A stretch of 32,235 bases of DNA from Bacillota bacterium. Lineage in GTDB: Bacteria > Bacillota > Ch66. The position numbers and the translations under genes are program-made. Positions 7,163 to 14,811 of the stretch are shown here, piece by piece. The DNA lies in assembly GCA_013178045.1 (NCBI GenBank), contig JABLXP010000019.1, positions 1 through 32,235 of the forward strand, given 5' to 3'. How positions within the stretch are numbered: position 1 is the stretch's first letter; each line of letters opens with the position of its first letter. The notes beneath the pieces are model-generated. The model saw only the letters and a program-made list of their open reading frames with translations. It did not search any database and was not told the origin of the DNA.

Positions 7163-7714
7163 ATGGGCGTGTTGAGCCCGAAGCTTAAAAAGGGACTGGT
7201 GCAGGTCTATACCGGTGACGGAAAGGGTAAGACGACGGCGGCGCTGGGGCAGGCTTTTCGCGCCATTGGTCGGGGATTAAAGGTGTGTATGATTCAATTT
7301 TTAAAAGGGGCGAGTTCTGGTGAACTTTATACTGTAAAACGGATTGAGCCTGATTTTCAGATTTTTCGCTTCGAGAAAAACCGCGGTTTTTTCTGGACTC
7401 TTACGGATGAGGAAAAAAGGGAACTCAAACAGGAGATCGAGACGGGCTTCGCTTTTGCCAAGGAGTTATTGGCTAAAGGTGAGTGCGATATTCTCATCCT
7501 GGACGAGATTATGGGTGTTTTGCAGAACAAATTACTGACGGTAGAAGAGGTCTGTGATTTGATTCGTAACAAACCGGAGCATGTTGAATTAATTCTGACG
7601 GGTCGGAATGTGCCGCCAGAAATCGCGGAACTGGCGGACCTGATTACGGAAATGAAAGAAGTTAAACATTATTATACGCAGGGAATACCAGCCCGAGTTG
7701 GGATTGAATCTTAA
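7163..7714 (+). CDS. cobO: Cob(I)yrinic acid a,c-diamide adenosyltransferase (corrinoid adenosyltransferase, CobA/CobO/BtuR type)
   Basis: It transfers the adenosyl group of ATP to the reduced cobalt of cobyrinic acid diamide or other corrinoids. The N-terminus has the variant P-loop GDGKGKTT (residues 18-25), followed by IQFLKG and the Walker B-like ILILDEIMG typical of the CobA/BtuR family. The 183-residue length is normal. ATG 7163 is preceded by GGAGAGGAG. The gene sits between meaB and the cobalamin riboswitch, so it is outside the riboswitch-controlled transcript. That would let the cell adenosylate salvaged corrinoids, and supply MeaB with cofactor, even when de novo synthesis is off. 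Confidence 0.94.
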   Translation: MGVLSPKLKKGLVQVYTGDGKGKTTAALGQAFRAIGRGLKVCMIQFLKGASSGELYTVKRIEPDFQIFRFEKNRGFFWTLTDEEKRELKQEIETGFAFAKELLAKGECDILILDEIMGVLQNKLLTVEEVCDLIRNKPEHVELILTGRNVPPEIAELADLITEMKEVKHYYTQGIPARVGIES

Positions 7715-7756
7715 AAATAAAACCTGAACGAAGACGTTTAACTCAATATTTGATAA

Positions 7757-7924
7757 GGAAACAGGTGTTCTGCGCTTTTCCGCGGGATGAAAAGGGAAAT
7801 CGGTGTAAATCCGATGCGGTCACGCCACTGTAACGGGGAGCTGCCTTGACGATAGTCACTGGGACAATCACCTGGGAAGACCAAGGCCAGCGAGGAACCG
7901 AAGCCAGGAGACCTGCCTGTTTCT
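7757..7924 (+). promoter_or_regulatory. Cobalamin (adenosylcobalamin) riboswitch
   Basis: The conserved features appear in order: the P1 5′ arm GGAAACAGGT (7757-7766), AAAAGGGAA with TGTAAATCC in the core, CACGCCACTGT around 7821-7832, then CCGAAGCCAGGAGACCTGCC, which contains the B12 box (about 7899-7917), and the closing CCTGTTTC arm (7916-7923). It precedes cbiM and should repress the whole locus when adenosylcobalamin is bound. Confidence 0.95.
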
Positions 7925-8007
7925 GATAACCAAACTTGCCCACGGTGTATGGGGGGGTGGTTGCGGTGCCGCATGCCGGCTAATGACCTCAATTGCCAGG
8001 TAAATTG

Positions 8008-8035
8008 AATCCCCAGCCCTTTTGGGTTGGGGATT
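8008..8035 (+). terminator. Riboswitch expression-platform hairpin
   Basis: A 12-bp stem with one G-T pair (8008-8019 with 8024-8035, TTTT loop) lies between the riboswitch and cbiM. Only TTTA-type bases follow it, without a strong T run. A smaller competing hairpin TCAATT/AATTGA (7989-7994 with 8003-8008) abuts it and could act as antiterminator. The mechanism is not certain. Confidence 0.6.
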
Positions 8036-8088
8036 TACGTTACTCGTTAACTATTTTAACGCGAAGATGAATGGGAGGGAACTCGATT

Positions 8089-8763
8089 ATGCACATCATG
8101 GAAGGTTTTTTGCCGGTGGAACACGCGGCCGCCTGGACGGTGGCTTCTGCCCCTTTTGTGGCCTATGGTGTGGTAAAACTAAAGCAGGTAATTAAAGAAA
8201 AACCCGAGACCAAGATGGTGTTGGGTGTAGTCGGCGCGTTTGCTTTTGTCCTGTCGGCGCTTAAGCTGCCATCGGTAACCGGTAGCTGCTCCCATGCCAC
8301 GGGGACCGGCCTTGGGGCGATTCTGTTCGGTCCTTCAGTTGTTTCGGTGCTAGGCCTGATTGTTCTGCTTTTTCAGGCGCTGCTCCTGGCCCATGGCGGA
8401 TTAACCACACTGGGAGCCAATACTTTTTCCATGGCTATCGCCGGACCATTGGTGGCGTGGGCGATTTATCGATTAAGTAAACGTTTGGGTCTGTCTACTC
8501 CCGTTGGCGTTTTCCTCTCCGCTTGTCTTGGTGATCTTATGACCTATGTGGTGACCTCTGTCCAATTAGCCTTAGCTTTTCCCGATCCGGCTGGTGGGTT
8601 TATGGTGTCCCTGATTAAATTCGCTTCTGTTTTCGCCCTGACCCAGATCCCGCTGGCTGTGGTTGAAGGGCTGGTCACTGTCCTGGTCTTTAATGTTTTA
8701 CTAAACTACAGCTACGAAGAATTGCAGGCATTGCAGGCGTTGCGTTCACGGGAGGTGAAGTGA
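8089..8763 (+). CDS. cbiM: Cobalt ECF transporter substrate-binding membrane protein CbiM
   Basis: The S-component-like core of the energy-coupling-factor cobalt importer. The mature N-terminus must begin Met-His-Ile-Met because the N-terminal amine and His2 coordinate Co(II). This fixes the start at ATG 8089 (MHIMEGFLP) rather than ATG 8071, and GGGAGGGA (8073-8080) sits 8 bases upstream. The protein (224 residues) is a multi-helix membrane protein with family motifs [18 protein letters not shown] and a second block around [18 protein letters not shown]. It is the first gene after the riboswitch and is followed at once by cbiN, cbiQ and cbiO. The NiCo-type CbiM includes nickel members, but cobalt is strongly favoured by context. 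Confidence 0.95.
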   Translation: MHIMEGFLPVEHAAAWTVASAPFVAYGVVKLKQVIKEKPETKMVLGVVGAFAFVLSALKLPSVTGSCSHATGTGLGAILFGPSVVSVLGLIVLLFQALLLAHGGLTTLGANTFSMAIAGPLVAWAIYRLSKRLGLSTPVGVFLSACLGDLMTYVVTSVQLALAFPDPAGGFMVSLIKFASVFALTQIPLAVVEGLVTVLVFNVLLNYSYEELQALQALRSREVK

Positions 8764-9066
8764 ATGCTCACCCGAACTCAGCAATTAATGATTATCGGCG
8801 CGATTATATTTGTTTGCCTCATTCCCTTCTGGTTGGTCAATAGTTCTGCCCAGGACGAAATTTTTATCGGGGCTGACGAACAAGCCGAGGGTATTGTGGC
8901 TAAAATCGCCCCTGACTATGAGCCGTGGTTTCGCCCCTTCTTTGAACCGCCCAGCGCCGAAATCGAGAGCCTGCTCTTTGCGCTTCAGGCGGCTCTGGGC
9001 GCCGGGGTCCTTGGTTATTACCTGGGCAGTAAACGAAAAACCAGTAAGGATGAGAGCAAGTGTTGA
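8764..9066 (+). CDS. cbiN: Cobalt ECF transporter auxiliary protein CbiN
   Basis: A small membrane subunit (100 residues) with one hydrophobic helix near residues 8-25, an extracytoplasmic loop containing FIGADEQAEGIVAKIAPDYE and PWFRPFFEPPS, and a second helix at about 68-88 (LLFALQAALGAGVLGYYLG). CbiN contacts the CbiM metal-loading loop and is needed for cobalt uptake. ATG 8764 directly follows the cbiM stop codon, with GGGAGGTGA as binding site inside the end of cbiM. Confidence 0.93.
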   Translation: MLTRTQQLMIIGAIIFVCLIPFWLVNSSAQDEIFIGADEQAEGIVAKIAPDYEPWFRPFFEPPSAEIESLLFALQAALGAGVLGYYLGSKRKTSKDESKC

Positions 9067-9824
9067 TCGACCGATACGCCTGGGAAAGCCCGTTGCGGGC
9101 TTGGCATCCGGCTGAAAAATTGCATGTCGCTCTGACCGGGTTGATCGTGAGTTTTTTATGTCCCCGACCGGAGATAAACTGGCTGATTTTTGGTGGATTT
9201 GCCCTGGTTACAATCAGCAAGGGACGAGTCCGCGCGAAAGATTATGGCTATCTGTTATTGATCCCGGCGCTATTTCTGTTGGTCGGGGTAATCACGGTGA
9301 TGGTTACCTATCAGCCAGCACTTCCCAGTCTGTGTTGCTGGCGAGTGGGAAGCGCCACGTGGGGCATTTCCTACCACAGCCTGTGGCAAGCGGAATTACT
9401 AGCGTCGCGGTCGATGGCCATGGTGGCGATCATGTACTTCCTGAGCTTGACCACCCCAATCGTAGAATTGACCTCGGCCTGGCGAGCCATTCGGTTGCCG
9501 GCAATTTTGGGTGACCTGATGTACCTCATTTACCGGGGAATATATCTGCTTACCGGTGTAGCGGAGCAGATTGTCCGCGCCCAGTTGTTACGCCTTGGTT
9601 ATTTTGGCTGGAAGCGCTCGTTCCAGTCGGTGGCTTTACTGGTGGCCGCTGTTTTTACGCACAGCCTGCAGCGCTCTCATGAGCTGACAGTGGCAATGCA
9701 GGCTCGTGGCCCGGCCGGCGAGATGCCAGCTATGCCTTTATGGCAGCCGCTTCCCTGGCCGAGGATGGTTGGCTACTGGGTAATAACCGTGGTGAGTGTG
9801 TGCTTAATGGGTTTGCTCGACTGA
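9060..9824 (+). CDS. cbiQ: Cobalt ECF transporter transmembrane T-component CbiQ
   Basis: The scaffold subunit that couples ATP hydrolysis by CbiO to CbiM. The 254-residue protein opens with the typical IDRYAWESPLRAWHPAEKL segment, has several hydrophobic helices, and carries the cytoplasmic coupling-helix motifs around AQLLRLGYFG and AMQARG that dock onto the ATPase. It overlaps the end of cbiN by 7 bases (GTG 9060; TTG 9063 is possible), suggesting translational coupling. Confidence 0.92.
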   Translation: MLIDRYAWESPLRAWHPAEKLHVALTGLIVSFLCPRPEINWLIFGGFALVTISKGRVRAKDYGYLLLIPALFLLVGVITVMVTYQPALPSLCCWRVGSATWGISYHSLWQAELLASRSMAMVAIMYFLSLTTPIVELTSAWRAIRLPAILGDLMYLIYRGIYLLTGVAEQIVRAQLLRLGYFGWKRSFQSVALLVAAVFTHSLQRSHELTVAMQARGPAGEMPAMPLWQPLPWPRMVGYWVITVVSVCLMGLLD

Positions 9825-9916
9825 GCCTGACGTAGGTTGGTAGCCAGCCAGCGAAGCGGGCTTATGAGCAAGCAGACATTACAAAAGTATACCAATATAT
9901 GGATAGAGGACTGATT

Positions 9917-10792
9917 ATGAGCGAGAAGGCAAGCGTTTTGAGCATCCATAATTTACATTATCTCTATCCGAGACAGACAACGGGATTGTACGGGATCACC
10001 TGCACCATCCCTAAGGGTGAGCGGACGGTCGTTCTTGGCCCTAACGGCGCGGGAAAATCCACCCTGCTTTTGGCCCTCAGCGGGATCTATCGACCCCAGC
10101 AGGGTTATATTCTGGTGGAAGGACAACCCATAGACTATTCCCGTCAGGGATTAACGCGGCTGCGCTCCCAGGTGGGGCTGGTTATGCAGCAGCCCGATGT
10201 TCAGCTATTTTGTCCGGTTGTTTACCAGGATGTGGCTTACGGCCCAACCAATCTCGGGTTGCGGGCAGATGAAGTGCGGGAGCGGGTTGAGTGGGCCTTG
10301 CAGGTGGTGGGGGCTTCCTCCCATATCCACCGGCCGATCCACTGTTTGAGCCACGGGGAAAAACAAAGAGTGGCTATTGCCGGGGTACTGGCCATGCGGC
10401 CGAGGGTAATTCTTTTGGATGAGCCGACGGCTGGCCTGGACAGGGCCGGCGTGGCTGACCTCTTGGAGGAGCTTGAACGCTTGCGGGAAAACGGGACGAC
10501 CCTGGTGATGACGACCCACGACCTGGACTTGGCCTGGTGTTGGGCCGACCACTTTATTGTTCTAGATAAGGGAAAAAAAACCTGGGAGGGAGACTATGCG
10601 GAACTCGCCAGTCGACTGGAGTTATTCGAGGAGTTAGGTCTGGGTATACCGACGGTCGGACTGATTTATCAGGCTCTGTTGCAGCAGGGCTTGCTAACCA
10701 GGCTTAAATATTTACCCCGGGATCTGCCTGAATTGATCCGCTTTCTGAAAGTTGACTGTGCCGGACTGGATAAAGCCGCCAGGACGCAGTAA
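9917..10792 (+). CDS. cbiO: Cobalt ECF transporter ATPase CbiO
   Basis: ABC-type ATPase that powers cobalt import. Motifs from the chosen start: Walker A GPNGAGKST (residues 41-49), Q-loop QQPD (91-94), signature LSHGEKQR (144-151, the ECF-type variant of LSGGQ), Walker B VILLDEP (164-170) and the switch His in TTHDLD. Length is 291 residues. ATG 9917 is chosen over ATG 9899 because AGAGGA (9905-9910) lies 6 bases upstream. A 92-base gap separates it from cbiQ, wider than most joints in this locus, with no terminator or promoter that I can defend. Confidence 0.94.
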   Translation: MSEKASVLSIHNLHYLYPRQTTGLYGITCTIPKGERTVVLGPNGAGKSTLLLALSGIYRPQQGYILVEGQPIDYSRQGLTRLRSQVGLVMQQPDVQLFCPVVYQDVAYGPTNLGLRADEVRERVEWALQVVGASSHIHRPIHCLSHGEKQRVAIAGVLAMRPRVILLDEPTAGLDRAGVADLLEELERLRENGTTLVMTTHDLDLAWCWADHFIVLDKGKKTWEGDYAELASRLELFEELGLGIPTVGLIYQALLQQGLLTRLKYLPRDLPELIRFLKVDCAGLDKAARTQ

Positions 10793-10805
10793 GGAGGAGT
10801 TGGCG

Positions 10806-11966
10806 GTGTCGGATCTGATCGGTTTTCGGGTGCACGATGGACGTCTCTGGCGACGCGGGGTGACGACCGGGGCCTGTGCTGCTGCCGCGGCCAAGGGAGC
10901 AGCGATTTACTGGTATAGCGGCCGGGTGCCGGGAAGCGTGACGATCACCCTTCCCGGTGGACAACCGCTGTCCCTCCCCATCAGTCAGGCGCAGCGGGAT
11001 GATACCGGGGCGGCCTGTGCTGTGGTCAAGGACGGGGGTGATGACCCTGATGTCACCAGCGGACTGGCGATCTGGGCAAGAGTGTCGCCCCAGGAGAAGG
11101 GGATTGATCTAGACGGTGGTCCAGGGGTAGGACGGGTGACCAAACCCGGTCTGCCAATCCCGGTCGGGGAGGCAGCGATCAACCCGGTACCCAGGGAAAT
11201 GATCCGGCGAGAAGTAGCGGGCGCCATTCCGGCCGACCAGGGAGTGAAAGTAACCATCTTTGTGCCGGAAGGTGAAGTGGTCGCTAGACGGACCCTTAAT
11301 TCCCGACTGGGCATAGTCGGCGGTATTTCCATTTTAGGGACCACCGGCATCGTCGAGCCAATGTCCGAGGAAGCCTTTAAGACATCGCTGGTCAGCGGAA
11401 TCACGGTTGCCCTGGCGCATGGCCATGAGACAATTGTGCTTACTCCCGGCCGCCAGGGATTTAACTGGGCGACCCGTGTCGGCGGTGTGCCAGTCGAGGC
11501 CGTGGTGGAGTGCAGTAATTTTGTCGGTTATCTGCTGCAGGAATGCGTTCGTCTGGGGGTAAAACAGGTAATCCTCTGGGGACATATCGGCAAGTTAATT
11601 AAAGTGGCGGGGGGCATTTTCCATACCCACAACCGGGTTGCTGATGCGCGGTTGGAGATTTTAGCCGCTCACTGTGCCCGGCGTGGCTTGTCCGTCCAGG
11701 GAATCCAGCAAATTTTGACGAGTGCAACACTGGAGGGGACATTACCTGTAGTGGAGCAGGCCGGGTTGCTGGGGGTCTTCGATGAACTGGCGGCTCTGGC
11801 CAGCCAACGGGCCCGCAGCTACTGTTATGAACAATTAGAGGTGGGGACTGTCTTTTTAAATTCGGCGGGACAAATTATCGGTTGTGACGAGCAGGCGGTA
11901 GTGATTGGGAGGCAGAAGAATTGGCGAATAAACTATGGATTATCGGCATCGGACCGGGTTCGTTAA
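10806..11966 (+). CDS. cbiD: Cobalt-precorrin-5B C1-methyltransferase CbiD
   Basis: It methylates C1 of cobalt-precorrin-5B using S-adenosylmethionine in the anaerobic pathway, and is unrelated in fold to the other ring methyltransferases. The N-terminal hallmark RGVTTGACAAAAAK (residues 17-30) and the central GGISILGTTGIVEPMS identify it. The family-specific HIGKLIKVAGG is present near residue 260. GTG 10806 is the start: AAGGAGGAG (10791-10799) overlaps the cbiO stop and lies 6 bases upstream. The protein is 386 residues. The 3′ end overlaps the start of cbiET by 46 bases. Confidence 0.94.
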   Translation: MSDLIGFRVHDGRLWRRGVTTGACAAAAAKGAAIYWYSGRVPGSVTITLPGGQPLSLPISQAQRDDTGAACAVVKDGGDDPDVTSGLAIWARVSPQEKGIDLDGGPGVGRVTKPGLPIPVGEAAINPVPREMIRREVAGAIPADQGVKVTIFVPEGEVVARRTLNSRLGIVGGISILGTTGIVEPMSEEAFKTSLVSGITVALAHGHETIVLTPGRQGFNWATRVGGVPVEAVVECSNFVGYLLQECVRLGVKQVILWGHIGKLIKVAGGIFHTHNRVADARLEILAAHCARRGLSVQGIQQILTSATLEGTLPVVEQAGLLGVFDELAALASQRARSYCYEQLEVGTVFLNSAGQIIGCDEQAVVIGRQKNWRINYGLSASDRVR

Positions 11967-13162
11967 AATACATACCACCAGCAGCCCTGGAAAAAGTTTA
12001 CCAGGCAGATATCCTCCTGGGTGGTTCCCGTGCCCTGAAACTGTTTGCCGATCACCCAGGGGAAAAACGACTCATTACCGGCGAGGTGGCGGGTCTCATC
12101 CCGTATTTACACGAGCAACTGGCTGACGGACGGCAGATCGCCGTGCTGGTCTCGGGTGATCCCGGGTTTTACAGCTTGCTGGCTTTTCTGCGCCGGCATT
12201 TTGCTTCTGAACAACTGGAAGTCATCGCTGGTCTGAGTCCGTTTCAGGTAGCCTTCGCGCGTCTCAAGGAGCCCTGGCAGGGGGCGGTTCTCGAGAGCGT
12301 ACACGGACGTCCCTTGACAGGTCTGCTGCGTTACCGGGGAAGAAAAGCGGTGATCCTGACCGATCACCGGCACACCGCCCGGGCAGTGGCCAGATTTTTA
12401 AAAAAGCAAGGTTATGCTGACCAGCGGGTGGTGGTCGCTCAGGACGTGGGAGGCGATCAGGAACTGATCCTGGAAACAACCCTTTTTGATTTGGCCGAAG
12501 GTGAGGCGGATTTTCCTAGCACCATTTTGATATTATTACCAGCCGAAGATGCTGACGAAGAGTTGGCCGGTCAAACCGGGGTGTTTAAATACAGCCTGGG
12601 ACTGCCAGACGAGGTATTCAAGCGCGCTGAGGTTCCGATGACGAAACAAGAGATCCGGGCCATCACTCTGGCGAAGGCCCAGCTAACCCCCCAATCGGTG
12701 GTGTACGACGTGGGCGCTGGAACTGGCTCAATCAGTCTGGAGGCGGCCCGCTGGGTGTGGCAGGGGATGGTTTACGCGATCGAACGTCAGCCGGCTGCCC
12801 TTGACTTGCTGCGGGAAAACCAATACCAACTCGGGGCGCAAAACCTCATCCTGGTCGCGGGAGAAGCCCCCCAGGCCATGACCGAACTGCCACCGGCCGA
12901 TGCGGTGATTATCGGTGGTAGTGGCGGTAAACTGAGGGAAATTGTCCAGGTGAGCCGAAGTAAACTGCGGCCGTCAGGGCGGTTGGTCATCAATGCAGTG
13001 ACGCTGGAAACAGCTGTGACGGCGGTGGAAGAGCTTGAACGAAGCGGTTTTACGGGAGTGGAAGCCGTTTCGGTGGCGGTCACCCGCTGGGAAAAGGTCC
13101 AGCAGAGCCATCTGGCCCGCGCTTTGAACCCGGTCTGGATTATCGCGGGCACCCGGAATTAA
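11921..13162 (+). CDS. cbiET: Fused CbiE-CbiT: cobalt-precorrin-7 C5-methyltransferase / cobalt-precorrin-6B C15-methyltransferase (decarboxylating)
   Basis: A 413-residue two-domain enzyme equivalent to aerobic CobL. The CbiE domain (about 1-200) is a tetrapyrrole methylase beginning WIIGIGPGS with the internal VLVSGDPGFYSLL. The CbiT domain (about 220-400) is a Rossmann methyltransferase with SAM-binding VYDVGAGTGSISLEAA (around residue 260) and a Gly-rich IIGGSGGKL. CbiT methylates C15 and decarboxylates the C12 acetate; CbiE methylates C5. Start TTG 11921 has GGGAGG about 8 bases upstream, inside cbiD. The following 149 bases (13163-13311) hold no gene, promoter or terminator that I can support. 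Confidence 0.94.
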   Translation: MANKLWIIGIGPGSLKYIPPAALEKVYQADILLGGSRALKLFADHPGEKRLITGEVAGLIPYLHEQLADGRQIAVLVSGDPGFYSLLAFLRRHFASEQLEVIAGLSPFQVAFARLKEPWQGAVLESVHGRPLTGLLRYRGRKAVILTDHRHTARAVARFLKKQGYADQRVVVAQDVGGDQELILETTLFDLAEGEADFPSTILILLPAEDADEELAGQTGVFKYSLGLPDEVFKRAEVPMTKQEIRAITLAKAQLTPQSVVYDVGAGTGSISLEAARWVWQGMVYAIERQPAALDLLRENQYQLGAQNLILVAGEAPQAMTELPPADAVIIGGSGGKLREIVQVSRSKLRPSGRLVINAVTLETAVTAVEELERSGFTGVEAVSVAVTRWEKVQQSHLARALNPVWIIAGTRN

Positions 13163-13311
13163 CTGGTTGGTTCATTTACCAGGTCACTTCCCTAAAGACC
13201 TTGCCGTCTCTGGCGCGAGATGGTCCTCATTCTCCTGGTCATCGTTGCGCAAGTACGGCTGAGAGTGATAGGTGCTATGAACAATATATCTAACAACCAA
13301 AGGAGATAGCT

Positions 13312-14040
13312 ATGGCAAAAGGCATATTTTACGGGATCGGGGTTGGCCCGGGTGATCCCGAACTACTGACGATTAAAGCCGTGAAGGTCCTGGAGAGCAC
13401 GCAGGTGGTTTGTGTGCCCAGATCTAAGGCGGAAGCCGGCAGTCTGGCCCTGCAGATTGCCCGTCAGTATCTACCCGCCTCGGCGGAGGTGCTGGAGTTT
13501 ACCTTCCCCATGGTCCGGGAAAAATCCGTTTTGGAGAGTTACTGGGATACAGCGGCCGGGAGCATCAAGGAACGACTATGGCAAGGGTTAAATGTAGCCT
13601 TCTTGACTCTGGGTGACCCGTCGCTTTACAGCACCTATGCTTACGTGGTGCGCGCCTTGCGTCGCCTGGATGCAGACGCATTGGTTCAGACCATACCAGG
13701 GATTCCGTCTTTAGTAGCGGCAGCGGCGCGATTGAACTACCCGCTGGCCACAGGTGACGAACCGGTGCTGGTGCTGCCAAACTGGCGGGGACGGACGGAA
13801 CTGGTCAATTACCTCAAAGCATTTCCTAACCTGGTGGTGCTGAAGGTCTCGCGTGAGTTCGCCGAGCTGCGGGAGGCACTGCAGGAATGTGGGCGGTCCG
13901 GCTTCCTGGTTTCTCGCTGCGGGCTGGATGGTGAAGTGGTAGAAACCGATTTGGTAATGCTTGATCCGGCCAAGGTTGATTATCTGTCGCTGGTAATTGT
14001 CCGGCGAGATTCTGATGCCGGTCTTACGCGCCGCAATTAG
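13312..14040 (+). CDS. cbiL: Cobalt-factor II / precorrin-2 C20-methyltransferase CbiL
   Basis: SAM-dependent methylation of C20, an early ring modification after cobalt insertion. A tetrapyrrole methylase of 242 residues with N-terminal GIGVGPGDPELLT (residues 8-20), LTLGDPSLYSTY in the SAM-binding region, and TIPGIPSLVAAAARL. The VCVPRSKAEAGSLAL segment is typical of the CbiL/CobI branch rather than CbiF or CbiH. ATG 13312 has AAAGGAGA 6-7 bases upstream. It starts a run of methyltransferase genes and is followed 21 bases later by cbiF. Confidence 0.93.
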   Translation: MAKGIFYGIGVGPGDPELLTIKAVKVLESTQVVCVPRSKAEAGSLALQIARQYLPASAEVLEFTFPMVREKSVLESYWDTAAGSIKERLWQGLNVAFLTLGDPSLYSTYAYVVRALRRLDADALVQTIPGIPSLVAAAARLNYPLATGDEPVLVLPNWRGRTELVNYLKAFPNLVVLKVSREFAELREALQECGRSGFLVSRCGLDGEVVETDLVMLDPAKVDYLSLVIVRRDSDAGLTRRN

Positions 14041-14061
14041 AAGAATTGGGAGGAACGTGAA

Positions 14062-14811
14062 ATGGGTGAAGTCACATTTGTTGGAGCGGGGCCGGGCGAT
14101 CCGGAACTGATTACGCTCAAAGGATGGCGCGCTTTGCAAAGCGCTGATACCGTGATTTATGCCGGCTCGTTGGTTAACCCGGCTGTCCTCGACTACTGTC
14201 AACCGGGTGTCGAACTTTTCGACAGCCAGAAAATGACGCTGGAGGAGACGCTGACGGTCATGGTAGAGGCGGTCCGCGCGGGCAAGCGCGTCGTCCGCTT
14301 GCACAGCGGCGATCCCAGTCTATACGGAGCTATCCAGGAGCAAATGACCCGACTGGCCGCGCACGGCATCCCCTACCAGGTTATCCCCGGGGTGAGTTCA
14401 TTTCTGGCCGCTGCCGCGGCAATTAAGCGCGAGTATACAGTGCCGGAGGTTTGCCAAACGGTCATCATCAGCCGCCTGGACGGACAGACACCAGTCCCCG
14501 AAAAGGAGAGATTAGGGGAACTGGCCAGACACCGGGCCAGTATGTGTCTCTTTCTAAGTGTGCAATACATCGCGGAGGTGGTTAACCAGTTACTTGAAGG
14601 CTATCCCGCGGAAACCCCCGTGATGGTGATCGAGAAGGCTTCCTGGCCCGAGGAACGAGTAATCAGCGGCACGCTGGCGGATATCGCTGGCAAGGTGGCC
14701 ACGGCCGGCATCACCCGGACGGCGCTGATTTTGGTGGGGGATTTCCTGAGAGAACGGGGGACCAGGTCAAAGCTGTACCACCCTGATTTCAGCCACGGAA
14801 GCCGGGGTTGA
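14062..14811 (+). CDS. cbiF: Cobalt-precorrin-4 C11-methyltransferase CbiF
   Basis: It methylates C11 of cobalt-precorrin-4. A 249-residue tetrapyrrole methylase with GAGPGDPELITLKG (8-21), VIYAGSLV, RLHSGDPSLYGAIQEQ and VIPGVSSFLAAAA, the diagnostic set for CbiF/CobM. GGGAGGAACG precedes ATG 14062. The stop codon overlaps the start of cbiG (TGATG), implying coupled translation of two consecutive pathway steps. Confidence 0.94.
   Translation: MGEVTFVGAGPGDPELITLKGWRALQSADTVIYAGSLVNPAVLDYCQPGVELFDSQKMTLEETLTVMVEAVRAGKRVVRLHSGDPSLYGAIQEQMTRLAAHGIPYQVIPGVSSFLAAAAAIKREYTVPEVCQTVIISRLDGQTPVPEKERLGELARHRASMCLFLSVQYIAEVVNQLLEGYPAETPVMVIEKASWPEERVISGTLADIAGKVATAGITRTALILVGDFLRERGTRSKLYHPDFSHGSRG

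Noticed and set aside
13163-13311. CTGAGA in the gap before cbiL, as a possible TPP riboswitch core
   Set aside because: Only the short motif is present; the other conserved TPP elements are missing and the gap is too short for a full leader.
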